Positions 25,636 to 35,721 of a stretch of DNA of 64,000 nt are shown piece after piece. The stretch lies in assembly GCF_900104485.1 (NCBI RefSeq), contig NZ_FMXQ01000006.1, positions 331,221-395,220 on the forward strand, written 5' to 3'. The notes beneath the pieces were generated by a model, which had not been told where the DNA came from, made no database searches, and worked only from the letters and a program-made list of their open reading frames with translations. The stretch's first letter is position 1, and each line of letters begins with the position of its first letter. A program made the position numbers and the translations under genes. The stretch comes from Bauldia litoralis (lineage in GTDB: Bacteria; Pseudomonadota; Alphaproteobacteria; Rhizobiales; Kaistiaceae).

Positions 25636-26639
25636 GCCAGTCCCGTATCCCCGCAACGATCGTCACCGGCTTTCTCGGCGCCGGCAAGACGACGCTGATC
25701 CGCAACCTGATCGCCGGGGCCGGCGGCCGGCGCATTGCCGTGATCGTCAACGAGTTCGGCGACATGGGCTTCGACGGCGGGTTGCTCGGCGATTGCGGCG
25801 ATGCCGACTGCCGGCCGGACTCGATCGTCGAACTGACCAATGGCTGCATCTGCTGCACGGTCGCCGACGAATTCCTGCCGACGATGGAAGCCTTGCTCGC
25901 CCGCGATCCGGCGCCGGATCACATCGTCGTCGAGACCTCCGGGCTCGCCTTGCCGCAGCCGCTGGTCCGCGCCTTCGCCTGGCCGACGGTCAAGCATCGC
26001 GTCACCGTCGATGGCGTTGTCGCGGTGGTCGACGCGGCGGCGGTCGATGACGGGCGCTTCGCTCCGCAGGCGCCCCAGGGCGACGCTCCTGCCCGCGATC
26101 ACGACGATCCGATCGAGGAACTGTTCGAGGACCAGTTGCGCTGCGCCGATCTGGTCGTGGTCAGCAAGGCCGACCTGCTCGATGCCGCGGCGCTCGACCG
26201 GGTCGATGCGATCGTCCGCCGCGAGGCGCGCGACGGCACGCCGTCGATCCACGGTTCGCCGAAGGGCCTGCCGGCCGATGTGCTGCTCGGCCTCGCCTCC
26301 GGCGCCGAGGCCGACATGGTCGGCCGCGAGAGCCACCACGAGCGAGCCGGCGAGGAAGACCACGATCACGACGATTTCGTCAGTGTCGTCGTCGAGCCGC
26401 CGGCCTTCGCCTCGATGGACGTCTTGCGCGAGCGGATCGGGGCGGCGCTCTCGGTTCCCGGCGTACTCCGGGTCAAGGGTCGGGCACGGATCGCCGGCAA
26501 GCCGGCCGCCGTCGTCGTCCAGGGCGTCGGCCCGCGCGTCGAGACCTATTTCGATCCCGCCGAGGGCAGCGACCGGCTGGTGGTCATCGGCCTCAGCGAC
26601 TTCGACACCGCGGCGGTCTCCGCGCGTCTGGCCGGCTGA
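25632..26639 (+). CDS. cobW: CobW GTPase (cobalt insertion-associated metallochaperone)
   Basis: G3E-family GTPase thought to hand cobalt to the CobNST chelatase. The 335-residue protein has the P-loop GFLGAGKTT (13-21), EFGDMGFD, the metal-binding CICC in TNGCICCTVADEF (72-75), and SKAD as the base-recognition motif. A His/Asp-rich stretch (HHERAGEEDHDHDDF) in the middle adds further metal ligands. A CobW C-terminal domain ends the protein. A GGAG site lies inside the end of cobP. cobN begins 3 bp after the stop. Confidence 0.95.
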   Translation: MSQSRIPATIVTGFLGAGKTTLIRNLIAGAGGRRIAVIVNEFGDMGFDGGLLGDCGDADCRPDSIVELTNGCICCTVADEFLPTMEALLARDPAPDHIVVETSGLALPQPLVRAFAWPTVKHRVTVDGVVAVVDAAAVDDGRFAPQAPQGDAPARDHDDPIEELFEDQLRCADLVVVSKADLLDAAALDRVDAIVRREARDGTPSIHGSPKGLPADVLLGLASGAEADMVGRESHHERAGEEDHDHDDFVSVVVEPPAFASMDVLRERIGAALSVPGVLRVKGRARIAGKPAAVVVQGVGPRVETYFDPAEGSDRLVVIGLSDFDTAAVSARLAG

Positions 26640-26642
26640 CCG

Positions 26643-29600
26643 ATGCACCTGCTCGCCGGCGAAACCGAACGGATCGACGATGGCGATGTTGCCGTCGATC
26701 TCGAGCAATCGCCCGGCGATATCGTCTTCCTTTCTTCCGCCGACAGCGAACTGGCGCTGCTCGCCAGCGTCGCGGCCGCTCGTCCCGCGGACGCGCCGAG
26801 CCTCCGGCTCGCCAACATTGTCCGGCTCGCCCATCCCGCGTCGGTCGATCTCTATGCCGAGAAGACGCTGGCGGAGGCGAAGCTGGTCGTCGTCCGCGCC
26901 ATGGGCGGCGTCGGCTACTGGCCCTATGGCCTGGACCGGCTGCGCGAACTGGCCCGCGCCGGGGGGGGGCCGCGCCTCCTCGTCATCCCCGGCGAGGACC
27001 GCTGGGACGATGCCCTGGCTGTGTATTCCGACATACCGGAGGATGGCGCGCGTCGCCTCTGGCGCTGCCTTGTCGCCGGCGGCGAGGCCAATGCCGCGAT
27101 CGCGCTCGACCACATGGCGCACCTGATCGGCCGTGGCGATCGCCCGGACGAGGCGATCCCGGTGGCGAATGCCGGCTGCTATTGTCCGGGCCACGGGGTG
27201 CTTTCGCCGCAGGAGGCGAAAGCCCGCCTCGATCCCGACCGACCAGTCGCGCCGATCGTCTTCTACCGTTCCATCTTGCAGGGCGGCGCCACAGCGCCGG
27301 TCGACGCGCTGGTCGAGGCGTTGGCGGCGGACGGTGTCGCCGGCCTGCCGGTTTTCGTCACCAGCCTCAAGGACCGCGAGAGCGAAGCCTTCCTCGATGA
27401 CCTGTTCGGCCTGATCCCGCCGGCAGTCGTCCTCAACGCCACGGCCTTCGCGGTCTCGAAGATCGGCGTGGCCGGGCAGGGCACCGTCCTTGATCGGCCG
27501 GGCCGGCCGGTGCTCCAGGTGATCTTCGCCGGATCGAGCGAGGAGGCGTGGCGCGACAGCACGCGCGGCCTGCTGCCGCGCGACCTGACGATGAATATCG
27601 TCCTTCCCGAAGTCGATGGCCGGCTGACCACCCGCGCCGTGTCCTTCAAGGCCGAGACCCACGATCCGGCCACCGACAGCCGCACCACCACCTACCGGCC
27701 GGTCGCCGACCGCGTCGCCTTCGTCGCCAGGCAGGCCGCCAACTGGGCGCGCCTCGCGGCGAAGCCCGCCGCCGACCGCCGCATTGCGCTCGTCCTCTCC
27801 AACTACCCCAACCGCGACGGCCGGATCGGCAACGGCGTCGGCCTCGACACCCCGGAGAGTGCGGCCCGGATCGCCGCCGCGATGGGCGAGGCCGGCTATG
27901 CCCTGCCAGGCTTCCCCGAGACCGGCCGGGATCTGATGGCGCTCCTGCTGTCGGGGCTGACCAATGCGCTCGACACTTCCCCTTCGTCACCCCGGCGAAA
28001 GCCGGGGTCCATCGATGACCTTGATGAACCGGTGAGAGGGTTGGGGATGGATTCCGGCTTTCGCCGGAATGACGGCGCGAGTGACGTCAACCTGCCGCTG
28101 ACCGCCTACCAGGCTTTCTTCGATGCGCTTCCCGAGGAGATCCGCGAGGCCCTCACCGAGCGCTGGGGCGCCCCCGAAGACGACCCGCATTTCTCGGACG
28201 GCGTCTTCCATCTCGCCATCCATCGCTTCGGCAATGTCGTCGTCGGCGTCCAGCCGGCGCGTGGCTACAACATCGATCCCAAGGCGACCTATCACGACCC
28301 CGACCTCGTGCCGCCACACCACTATCTCGCCTTCTACGCCTGGCTCCGCCAGGACTTCGGCGTCGACGCGATGGTCCATGTCGGCAAGCACGGCAATCTC
28401 GAATGGCTGCCCGGCAAGGCGCTCGGCCTGTCGCGCACCTGCTGGCCGGAAGTGGCGCTCGGGGCGACGCCGCTGGTCTACCCCTTCATCGTCAATGATC
28501 CGGGCGAGGGGGCGCAGGCCAAGCGCCGCGCCAGCGCCGTCATCGTCGATCACCTGATGCCGGCCATGACCCGCGCCGAGATCCACGGGCCGCTGGCCGA
28601 ACTCGAAACCCTGATCGACGAATACTATCTCGCCGCCGGCGTCGACCAGCGCCGCCGCGACTGGCTCGAAAACGAGATCATCACCACCGCCGAGCGACAC
28701 GGCCTCGACCGCGACCTCGGCCTCGTCCGCGACGCCGCAGGCGATGCGTTGCAGACCCTCGACGCGCATCTCTGCGAGCTGAAGGAAATGCAGATCCGCG
28801 ATGGCCTGCACATCCTCGGAACCGCGCCTGAGGGGCGGCAGCGGATCGACACGCTGGTGGCGATCGCCCGGGTGCCCCGGAGCGGCGAGCGCGCCTGTGA
28901 CCGCTCGCTCCATCGGGCCCTCGCCGAAGACCTCGGTCTCGGCGCTTTCAACCCGCTCGATTGCGATCTCGGTTCGGCATGGTCGGGACCGCGACCACAG
29001 GCGCTCGCCGCCGTATCCGGGACACCATGGCGGACGGCTGGTGATACGGTCGAGCGTCTCGAGACGCTGGCCGCCGCGCTCGTCTCCGGCGCGCCGGCGG
29101 CGGGGATAACGTCGGCCGACATGCCCGCCGCCTCCGCCGTCCTCGACTGGATCGCCTCCGAGCTGGCGCCGGCGCTCGATTCATCGGGACACGCCGAGAC
29201 AGCCGCCGTCCAGACCTGCCTCGCCGGTGGTTTCGTGCCGCCCGGTCCGTCCGGCGCCCCGACCAGGGGCCGTCCGGACGTGATTCCGACCGGCCGCAAC
29301 TTCTACTCGGTCGACGTCCGCGCCGTGCCGACCGCCGCGGCCTGGGCCCTCGGCCGCGCCGCCGCCGACGCCCTGGCGCTCCGCTATTTCCACGATCACG
29401 GCGAGTGGCCGAAGTCGATCGCGCTCTCCGCCTGGAGCACATCGAACATGCGCACCGGTGGCGACGACATCGCCCAGGTGCTGGCGCTGCTGGGCGCAGA
29501 ACCTCAATGGCAACAAGGCACTGGCCGCGTCACCGGGTTCCGGGTCATGGCGCTGTCCGAGCTTGGCCGGCCGCGCATCGACGTGACCCTGAAGGTCTCC

Positions 29601-30491
29601 GGCATGTTCCGCGATGCCTTTCCCGACCAGATCGACCTGATCGATTCCGCCGTCCGCGCCATCGCGGCCCTCGACGAGGACGCCACCGCCAACCCGATCG
29701 CCGCCGCCATCCGCGAATCCGAGGACCGGATGACCGACGCGAAGGTCGACGAGAGGGTCGCCAGGACGCTGGCGGCAACGCGGATTTTCGGTGCGAAACC
29801 AGGCGCTTACGGTGCCGGCATGCAGGCGCTGATCGACGAGGGGATCTGGCAGGACCGCGCCGATTTCGCCGAGACCTTCCTCGCCTGGGGCGGCTACGCC
29901 TATGGCGGCGGCAGCCATGGTGCCGCGACCCGGGAGCTCTTTGCGGAACGGCTGAAAGCCACCGATGCGGTTCTCCACAACCAGGACAACCGCGAGCACG
30001 ATGTGCTTGATTCCGATGACTATTATCAGTTCCAGGGCGGCATGGCCGCGACCGTGGAAACCCTGAAAGGGGTCGCGCCGCCGGTCTATCACGGCGACCA
30101 CTCGCGCTCCGAGAAGCCGGTCGTTCGCTCGCTTTCTGAAGAGATCGCCCGGGTGGTGCGCGGCCGCGCGGCGAATCCCAAATGGATCGCCGGGGTTATG
30201 CGCCATGGCTACAAGGGCGCTTTCGAAATGGCGGCTACGGTCGATTATCTCTTCGCCTATTCGGCGATGACCGACGCCGTCGGCGACCACCATTTCGACC
30301 AGCTCTTCGACGCCTATATCGCCGACGAAACCGTCCGCGCCTTCATCGCCGACGCCAATGCTCCGGCACTTCGGGAGATGGCGGCGCGGTTCCGCGAGGC
30401 GATCGACCGCGGCCTCTGGTCGCCGCGCTCGAACAGCGCCTATGATCGACTGTCCTCATTGATCGACCAGCACCGGGAGGCGGCGGAATGA
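26643..30491 (+). CDS. cobN: Cobaltochelatase subunit CobN
   Basis: Large subunit of the ATP-dependent aerobic cobaltochelatase, which inserts Co2+ into hydrogenobyrinic acid a,c-diamide with CobS and CobT (not in this window). The 1282-residue protein has family motifs along its length, including NAGCYCPGHGVLSP, VLSNYPNRDGRIGNGVGLDTP, MVHVGKHGNLEWLPGKALGLS, and near the end AWGGYAYGGGSHGA. Residues of about 448-477 are unlike CobN and come from an inserted palindromic repeat (see that entry); the frame stays open through it. It overlaps cobO by 4 bp. Confidence 0.95.
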   Translation: MHLLAGETERIDDGDVAVDLEQSPGDIVFLSSADSELALLASVAAARPADAPSLRLANIVRLAHPASVDLYAEKTLAEAKLVVVRAMGGVGYWPYGLDRLRELARAGGGPRLLVIPGEDRWDDALAVYSDIPEDGARRLWRCLVAGGEANAAIALDHMAHLIGRGDRPDEAIPVANAGCYCPGHGVLSPQEAKARLDPDRPVAPIVFYRSILQGGATAPVDALVEALAADGVAGLPVFVTSLKDRESEAFLDDLFGLIPPAVVLNATAFAVSKIGVAGQGTVLDRPGRPVLQVIFAGSSEEAWRDSTRGLLPRDLTMNIVLPEVDGRLTTRAVSFKAETHDPATDSRTTTYRPVADRVAFVARQAANWARLAAKPAADRRIALVLSNYPNRDGRIGNGVGLDTPESAARIAAAMGEAGYALPGFPETGRDLMALLLSGLTNALDTSPSSPRRKPGSIDDLDEPVRGLGMDSGFRRNDGASDVNLPLTAYQAFFDALPEEIREALTERWGAPEDDPHFSDGVFHLAIHRFGNVVVGVQPARGYNIDPKATYHDPDLVPPHHYLAFYAWLRQDFGVDAMVHVGKHGNLEWLPGKALGLSRTCWPEVALGATPLVYPFIVNDPGEGAQAKRRASAVIVDHLMPAMTRAEIHGPLAELETLIDEYYLAAGVDQRRRDWLENEIITTAERHGLDRDLGLVRDAAGDALQTLDAHLCELKEMQIRDGLHILGTAPEGRQRIDTLVAIARVPRSGERACDRSLHRALAEDLGLGAFNPLDCDLGSAWSGPRPQALAAVSGTPWRTAGDTVERLETLAAALVSGAPAAGITSADMPAASAVLDWIASELAPALDSSGHAETAAVQTCLAGGFVPPGPSGAPTRGRPDVIPTGRNFYSVDVRAVPTAAAWALGRAAADALALRYFHDHGEWPKSIALSAWSTSNMRTGGDDIAQVLALLGAEPQWQQGTGRVTGFRVMALSELGRPRIDVTLKVSGMFRDAFPDQIDLIDSAVRAIAALDEDATANPIAAAIRESEDRMTDAKVDERVARTLAATRIFGAKPGAYGAGMQALIDEGIWQDRADFAETFLAWGGYAYGGGSHGAATRELFAERLKATDAVLHNQDNREHDVLDSDDYYQFQGGMAATVETLKGVAPPVYHGDHSRSEKPVVRSLSEEIARVVRGRAANPKWIAGVMRHGYKGAFEMAATVDYLFAYSAMTDAVGDHHFDQLFDAYIADETVRAFIADANAPALREMAARFREAIDRGLWSPRSNSAYDRLSSLIDQHREAAE
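27986..28073 (+). repeat. Dispersed palindromic repeat pair inside cobN
   Basis: Two 26-base arms, at 27986-28011 and 28048-28073, face each other. They match as inverted repeats at 22 of 26 positions, and the four differences are paired changes that keep each arm self-complementary: CCCCGGCGAAAGCCGGGG in the left arm and ATTCCGGCTTTCGCCGGAAT in the right. Repeats of this form (GTCATTCCGGCGAAAGCC...) are normally intergenic in proteobacteria. This one adds about 30 codons, reading SSPRRKPGSIDD and GMDSGFRRNDG, without a stop or frameshift. Confidence 0.85.
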
Positions 30492-31111
30492 CCACCGAAA
30501 TGACCGAGGCGGAACTCGACGCCCGCCATGCCGAGAAGATGCGCAAGAAGAAGAAGGCGCGCGACAAGATCGTCGCTACAAAGACGATCGAAAAAGGCCT
30601 GCTGATCGTCCATACCGGCAAGGGAAAAGGCAAATCCACCGCGGCTTTCGGCATGGTTTTCCGGGCGCTTGGCCATGGCCTGCCGGTGGCGATCATCCAG
30701 TTCGTCAAGGGCAAGTGGCAGACCGGCGAACGGGTGGCGCTGGAGAAGTTCGGCGACCAGGTTTCGATCAACACGATGGGCGAAGGCTTCACCTGGGAAA
30801 CCCAGGACCGGCAACGCGATCTCGCCGCTGCCCGGTCGGCCTGGGAGCGCGCCAAGGAAATCATCGTCAGCCGCGACTACAAGCTGGTGCTGCTCGACGA
30901 GCTCAACATCGTGCTGCGCTACGGGTACCTCTCGGCGGACGAAATTGTCGCCTTCCTTCGCGACGAAAAGCCCGACGACGTCCATGTCATCGTCACCGGC
31001 CGCAACGCTCCCGACAGCCTGATCGAGGCCGCCGATCTCGTCACCGAGATGGAGATGGTCAAGCATCCCTTCCGATCCGGGGTGAAGGCCCAGCTCGGGA
31101 TCGAGTTTTGA
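30488..31111 (+). CDS. cobO: Cob(I)yrinic acid a,c-diamide adenosyltransferase
   Basis: Attaches the adenosyl ligand to cobalt using ATP. The 207-residue CobA/CobO-type protein has the P-loop [13 protein letters not shown], then [28 protein letters not shown] and [22 protein letters not shown]. The N-terminal 30 residues are basic and probably disordered ([12 protein letters not shown]). The start overlaps cobN by 4 bp. Confidence 0.96.
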   Translation: MTTEMTEAELDARHAEKMRKKKKARDKIVATKTIEKGLLIVHTGKGKGKSTAAFGMVFRALGHGLPVAIIQFVKGKWQTGERVALEKFGDQVSINTMGEGFTWETQDRQRDLAAARSAWERAKEIIVSRDYKLVLLDELNIVLRYGYLSADEIVAFLRDEKPDDVHVIVTGRNAPDSLIEAADLVTEMEMVKHPFRSGVKAQLGIEF

Positions 31112-31124
31112 GCCGCTGGCTACC

Positions 31125-32591
31125 GTGAGGTCCAGGCCCGCCCTGATGATCCAGGGCACCGGCAGCCATGTCGGCAAGTCGGTGATCGTCGCGGGCCTCT
31201 GCCGGGCGCTGGTCCGCCGCGGGCTGAAGGTGGCGCCGTTCAAGCCGCAGAACATGTCGAACAACGCCGCCGTGGCGATCGAGGGCGGCGAGATCGGCCG
31301 GGCGCAGGCGTTGCAGGCGCGAGCGTCTGGCCTAGCGCCGTCGATCCACATGAACCCGGTGCTGCTCAAGCCGGAGACCGACAGGGGCGCCCAGGTGATT
31401 GTCCAGGGCAAGCGCTTCGGCACGCTGAAGGCCGCCGACTACGGCTCCCGCAAGGCGACGCTGCTGCCGAAGGTCCTGGAGAGCTTCGCGCTTGTCGGCG
31501 AGGGCGCCGACATCGTCCTCGTCGAGGGGGCGGGGAGCCCGGCGGAGGTCAACCTGCGGGCCGGCGACATCGCCAACATGGGGTTTGCCGAGGCCGCCGG
31601 CGTGCCGGTGGTTCTCCTTGGCGATATCGACCGGGGCGGGGTGATCGCCAGTCTCGTCGGCACCCACGCCGTGCTGCCGGAGGCCGACCGGAACCGGATC
31701 AAGGCTTTCCTGATCAACAAGTTTCGCGGCGATGCCGGGCTTTTCGGCGAAGGCCTCCGGTTCACCGAGGCGCGGACCGGGTGGTTGTCGCTCGGGATCA
31801 TCCCGTGGTTCGAGGCGACCCGGAACCTGCCGGCGGAAGACGTGCTCGGACTGGTCGACAGCGCGCCAGCCGGCGAGGGGATCGTTGTCGCCGTTCCGGT
31901 GCTGCCGCGGATCGCCAATTTCGACGACCTCGACCCGCTCAGCATGGAGCCCGGCGTGTCTGTCGTCCTCGTTCAGCCGGGCGAGGCGTTCCCGGGGAAT
32001 GCGGACCTGATCCTGATACCAGGATCGAAAGCGACGATGGCCGATCTCGCCTTCGTCCGTGCGCAGGGCTGGGACATCGACATCAAGGCCCATCATCGCC
32101 GGGGCGGGCGGGTGCTTGGCCTGTGCGGTGGCTACCAGATGCTCGGCCGGACGATCGCCGATGCCGAAGGGATCGAGGGGGAGGCCGGCACCGTCGACGG
32201 GCTTGGCCTGCTCGACGTCGACACGGTGCTTGGCGGCGACAAGGCGACGGTCTCCGTTTCGGGGACCCACCACGCCAGCGGCGAGGCGGTCAGCGGCTAC
32301 GAGATCCATCTCGGGCGGACCACCGGTGCGGACTGCGCGCGGCCGCTTCTCGATCTCGACGGCCGGGCGGACGGCGCCCTTTCCGCCGATGGCCGGGTCG
32401 CCGGCAGCTACGTCCACGGGGTATTTGCCGCCGACGGTTTCCGGCGGGCGTATCTGGCCGGGCTTGGCGCGCGGGCCTCGGACCTGCGCTATGACGCAAA
32501 GGTGGAGAAGACGCTCGACGCATTGGCCGAGCATCTCGAAGCGCATGTCGACATCGATCGCCTGCTGGCGATCGCCGGACTTGCCGACTGA
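31125..32591 (+). CDS. cobQ: Cobyric acid synthase
   Basis: Amidates four carboxylates of adenosylcobyrinic acid a,c-diamide using glutamine. It has an N-terminal synthetase domain ([30 protein letters not shown]) and a C-terminal class I glutamine amidotransferase domain with the nucleophilic Cys in [10 protein letters not shown] and His in SYVHGVF. GTG 31125 gives 488 residues; ATG 31146 would remove seven. The gene ends 11 bp before the convergent cysK gene. Confidence 0.95.
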   Translation: MRSRPALMIQGTGSHVGKSVIVAGLCRALVRRGLKVAPFKPQNMSNNAAVAIEGGEIGRAQALQARASGLAPSIHMNPVLLKPETDRGAQVIVQGKRFGTLKAADYGSRKATLLPKVLESFALVGEGADIVLVEGAGSPAEVNLRAGDIANMGFAEAAGVPVVLLGDIDRGGVIASLVGTHAVLPEADRNRIKAFLINKFRGDAGLFGEGLRFTEARTGWLSLGIIPWFEATRNLPAEDVLGLVDSAPAGEGIVVAVPVLPRIANFDDLDPLSMEPGVSVVLVQPGEAFPGNADLILIPGSKATMADLAFVRAQGWDIDIKAHHRRGGRVLGLCGGYQMLGRTIADAEGIEGEAGTVDGLGLLDVDTVLGGDKATVSVSGTHHASGEAVSGYEIHLGRTTGADCARPLLDLDGRADGALSADGRVAGSYVHGVFAADGFRRAYLAGLGARASDLRYDAKVEKTLDALAEHLEAHVDIDRLLAIAGLAD

Positions 32592-32602
32592 CCGGTGCCG
32601 CG

Positions 32603-33652
32603 TCAGGTCGCGAGTTGGCCACTCGGCGTCGACTTCGAAATCTCCAGTTCGGCCGCGTTCATGTCGGCCTCGATGTCGCCGAACAGGGGGGTGCTGAGAT
32701 ACCGTTCGCCGGTGTCGGGCAGCATGCAGAGGATGTTGGCGCCCTTCGGTGCTTTCTCCGCGATTTTCAGCGCTCCGGCGAAGGTTCCGCCTGACGTGAT
32801 ACCGACGAAGATGCCCTCGCTGGCGGCGAGATCCTTGCTGCATTTCATCGCGTCGGCATTGGGGATTTCGATCAGCTCGGCCATGAAATCCATGTCCATG
32901 GCGTCGCCGGTCAGCTTCGGGATGAAATCCGGCGTCCAGCCCTGCATCGGATGCGGCTTGAAGGCCGGGTGCGCCGCCGCCGGCGTTCCGTCGGCATTGC
33001 GCTGCTGCGGCTCGCCGCTGCCGATCAGCGGTGCTTCGGCGGGCTCGCAGACGATGATCTTCGTGTCTGGCCGCTCCTTGGCCAGTACGCGACCGACGCC
33101 TTTCAGGGTGCCGCCGGTGCCGTAGCCGGTAACCCAATAGTCGAGCGGCTCATCCGAAAAGTCGTCGAGGATCTCGACCGCCGTGGTCTTTGAATGGAAG
33201 TCGGGATTTGCCTCGTTCTCGAACTGGCGGGGCATGAACCAGCCATGCGCCGCGGCCAGTTCTTCCATCTTCCTGATCATGCCGACGGCGCGCTCGGCGG
33301 CCGGCGTGATGACCACCTTGGCGCCGAGGAAGCGCATCAGCTTGCGGCGCTCGACGCTGAAGGGTTCGGCCATGATGAGGACGAGCGGGTAACCCTTGGC
33401 CGCGCAGACCATGGCGAGGCCGATCCCGGTGTTGCCGCTGGTCGCCTCGACGACCGTCTGGCCGGGCTTCAGGCTGCCGTCGCGTTCGGCCGCCTCGATG
33501 ACGCCGAGCGCAAGACGGTCCTTGACCGAACCCAGCGGGTTGAAGGCCTCGATCTTGACGTAGAGGTTGACGTCGGGCGGCGCCAGACGATTGATTTTCA
33601 CGACAGGCGTATGACCGACTGTCTCGAGAATGCTGCTGTATTTGTGGCCCAT
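32603..33652 (-). CDS. cysK: Cysteine synthase
   Basis: PLP enzyme making cysteine from O-acetylserine and sulfide. ATG 33652 has a GGAGGA site and the normal N-terminus (SSILETVGHTPVVKINRL). The PLP Lys is in NPLGSVKDRLA, the phosphate and substrate loop is ATSGNTGIGLAMV, and the GYGTGGTLKGVGR and GITSGGTFAGA motifs follow. At 349 residues it is somewhat longer than E. coli CysK, with an insert of about 30 residues around QQRNADGTPAAAHPAFKPHP. It lies within the cobalamin region but on the opposite strand from cobQ, so it is probably unrelated to that pathway. Confidence 0.92.
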   Translation of the reverse strand: MGHKYSSILETVGHTPVVKINRLAPPDVNLYVKIEAFNPLGSVKDRLALGVIEAAERDGSLKPGQTVVEATSGNTGIGLAMVCAAKGYPLVLIMAEPFSVERRKLMRFLGAKVVITPAAERAVGMIRKMEELAAAHGWFMPRQFENEANPDFHSKTTAVEILDDFSDEPLDYWVTGYGTGGTLKGVGRVLAKERPDTKIIVCEPAEAPLIGSGEPQQRNADGTPAAAHPAFKPHPMQGWTPDFIPKLTGDAMDMDFMAELIEIPNADAMKCSKDLAASEGIFVGITSGGTFAGALKIAEKAPKGANILCMLPDTGERYLSTPLFGDIEADMNAAELEISKSTPSGQLAT

Positions 33653-33747
33653 GATCCGTCCTCCCGGCTGAAGTCCCGAGGCTACCCTATGCCCATGCGC
33701 GGCGCGCCTCAAATCGGATCGGATGGCGGGTTCTCGGCCCGTATCTG

Positions 33748-34728
33748 TCAGCGCAGCGCGAGGACGAGCCCGCCGGTCGCTGCGGCGAGGATCAGAAGCA
33801 GCGCCCAGCCGCCGAGATAGAGCCGCAGGGCGCGCCGAATATCCGCCGGTGTCGCCTGCCGCCGTCCGGTGGCGTTGATATACGGGTCGTGGCCGAGCGC
33901 GCCGCGATACCGCCGCGGGCCGGCCAGCGCCAGACCAAGGGCCGCAGCGGTGGCGGCCTCCGGCCAGCCCGCGTTGGGGGATCGGTGCTTCGGGGCGTCG
34001 CTTCGCATGACGCGAAAGGCCTCGCCGATCGAACCGCGGACCAGCGGCGCCGCCAGCGCCATCAGGAGGCCGGCAAGGCGGCTGGCCGGCAGGTTGACCA
34101 GATCGTCGATCCGGGCGGCGGCCCAGCCGAAATCCTCATGGCGCGGAGACAGGTGGCCGATCATCGAGTCGGCGGTGTTGATCGCCTTATAGGCGGCGAG
34201 CCCAGGCAGCCCGAGCAACGCGAACCAGAGGGCCGGCGCGACGACGCCATCGGCGAAATTCTCGGCGGTCGATTCGATCGCGGCCCGACAGACGCCGGCT
34301 TCATCCAGCGCCGCCGGATCCCGTCCGACGATCCGCGACACCGACGCCTGCGCCGCCGCCAGCCCGCCGGTTTCGAATGCTGCGGCAACGGCGGCGACAT
34401 GGTCGTAAAGGCTGCGGCCGGCAAGCAGGACGGCGGCGATCAGGACCGTACCGATCCAGCCAAGGGGAATTCGGTCGAGGCCGTATTCAAGCGCGAAGCC
34501 TACCGCAGCTGCGATGGCGACGATAACGAGGAGCGAGAAAGCGCCGGCGATCCTGCGGACAATTGGCTTGGCGCGCGAGCGGTTGACCATCCGGTCGAGC
34601 CAGTCGATCAGCCGGCCGATCAGCGCGACCGGATGGGGGAACTTTCGCCAGATGACGTCCGGGTCGCCGACCAACCCGTCGATGGCCAGCGCTAGCGCCA
34701 GCATCCACAGATGATCGAGGCCAATCAT
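33748..34728 (-). CDS. cobD: Adenosylcobinamide-phosphate synthase
   Basis: Integral membrane enzyme that attaches the aminopropanol (phosphate) arm to adenosylcobyric acid. The 326-residue protein begins ALAIDGLVGDPDVIWRKFPHPV, the classic CbiB/CobD N-terminus, and has several transmembrane helices plus ESTAENFADGVVAPALW, NTADSMIGHLSPRHEDFG, and HRSPNAGWPEAATAAALGL. Its start overlaps the end of btuF by 4 bp, so btuF and cobD form one unit on the minus strand. It should use the cobyric acid made by the neighbouring CobQ. Confidence 0.95.
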   Translation of the reverse strand: MIGLDHLWMLALALAIDGLVGDPDVIWRKFPHPVALIGRLIDWLDRMVNRSRAKPIVRRIAGAFSLLVIVAIAAAVGFALEYGLDRIPLGWIGTVLIAAVLLAGRSLYDHVAAVAAAFETGGLAAAQASVSRIVGRDPAALDEAGVCRAAIESTAENFADGVVAPALWFALLGLPGLAAYKAINTADSMIGHLSPRHEDFGWAAARIDDLVNLPASRLAGLLMALAAPLVRGSIGEAFRVMRSDAPKHRSPNAGWPEAATAAALGLALAGPRRYRGALGHDPYINATGRRQATPADIRRALRLYLGGWALLLILAAATGGLVLALR

Positions 34729-35585
34729 CTCTCGTCCATGACGCGCCGCGCCTCCTGGGACAGCCAGTCGAGGGCTGCCGGCAGCGACGGGCCACCGCAG
34801 ACGGTCAGCCGCTCGGGCAGCAGGATGCGTCGGTCCGGCGGGAAGAGTTCGGCGAGAGCGGGGTGGGCGAGCAACGCCTCGCCCTGGTCGCCGGGCGCGA
34901 TCGCCGGCGTCGTGACGAGGAGGTAGTCCGGCGGTTCGCTGATCAGCCTTTCGAGCCGGACGAAGCCGCCGCGCCCGCCGGCGAGATCGCCGCCGGCATT
35001 GGCGATGCCGACCGCGGTCATCAATTCGCCGGTGAGGGTGTCGCCACCGGTGACATAGCCGCGGCGCTGGTAGACGGCGGCCGTCGGCATGGCGTCGCCG
35101 GTCAATGCGTCGCTGGCGCGGGTCCTGGCGGCGTCGATCTCGGCGACAAGCGCCTCGCCGCGCTCGGGATGGCCGACGAGGCTGGCGACCTGGCGGATCT
35201 GGACGATCGACTCGTCGATGCTGCGCGCGGGATCGAGCAGTTCGACGGGGTAGCCGAGGGCGGTCAGCATGTCGCGGGTGGCCCGCTTGGTGTAGCGCCC
35301 GGCAAGCACGAGGTCGGGCTCGCGCTCGACCACGGTCTCGGCCTCGCCTGCGTCATGGCGAAAGGCGGCTGCCTGCGTGGCGAAATAGGAGAGCTTCGGG
35401 TCGGTGGCATAGACCGAGAGCGATGCGATCTGGTCAGGGTCGGCCAGCGCGATCAGCAATTCGTCGGCGCACAGGTTGATGGAGACGATGCGCCGGGGCG
35501 GCTCTTCCGCAACCGGCGCGGTCTCGGCTGCAACGACCACGATGCTGGCTATCAGCAATCCCAACACGACAACAAAACTGGGCAT
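34725..35585 (-). CDS. btuF: Cobalamin ABC transporter substrate-binding protein (BtuF-like)
   Basis: Periplasmic binding protein of a helical-backbone, single-lobe-pair type. A signal peptide (MPSFVVVLGLLIASIVVVAA) precedes RRIVSINLCADELLIALA, which is the common start of BtuF/iron-siderophore binding proteins. Later segments EPDLVLAGRYTKRAT and PAIAPGDQGEALLAHPALA fit the same family. Its gene faces btuB-btuC-btuD across a 136-bp divergent promoter region and precedes cobD, so vitamin B12 or cobinamide is the likely ligand. An iron siderophore is the alternative. Confidence 0.85.
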   Translation of the reverse strand: MPSFVVVLGLLIASIVVVAAETAPVAEEPPRRIVSINLCADELLIALADPDQIASLSVYATDPKLSYFATQAAAFRHDAGEAETVVEREPDLVLAGRYTKRATRDMLTALGYPVELLDPARSIDESIVQIRQVASLVGHPERGEALVAEIDAARTRASDALTGDAMPTAAVYQRRGYVTGGDTLTGELMTAVGIANAGGDLAGGRGGFVRLERLISEPPDYLLVTTPAIAPGDQGEALLAHPALAELFPPDRRILLPERLTVCGGPSLPAALDWLSQEARRVMDER

Positions 35586-35636
35586 TCCGTTCGCCTTCGC
35601 GTTGCATCACCCGGAGGGCCCGTTTACTCCTTCTTG

Positions 35637-35656
35637 ACCCGGCCGAGAAGCCGGGT
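35637..35656 (+). promoter_or_regulatory. Hairpin in the btuF/btuB divergent region
   Basis: A 7-bp perfect stem (ACCCGGC / GCCGGGT) with a CGAGAA loop lies in the 136-bp gap between the divergent btuF and btuB starts. It could be an operator or an RNA leader hairpin. I found no conserved B12-riboswitch blocks in this gap on either strand. Confidence 0.3.
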
Positions 35657-35721
35657 GGGCCCGGGACACATCCCGTGACGGGCGCCGGTCGCCAGATCGA
35701 TCGAAAGACGAGGTCTGCCTG

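Noticed and set aside
35586..35721. Second cobalamin riboswitch upstream of btuB or btuF
   Set aside because: I looked for the CTGCCCCCGCAACTG, GCCACTG and GAGCCAGGAGACC blocks on both strands and found none, only a 7-bp hairpin.
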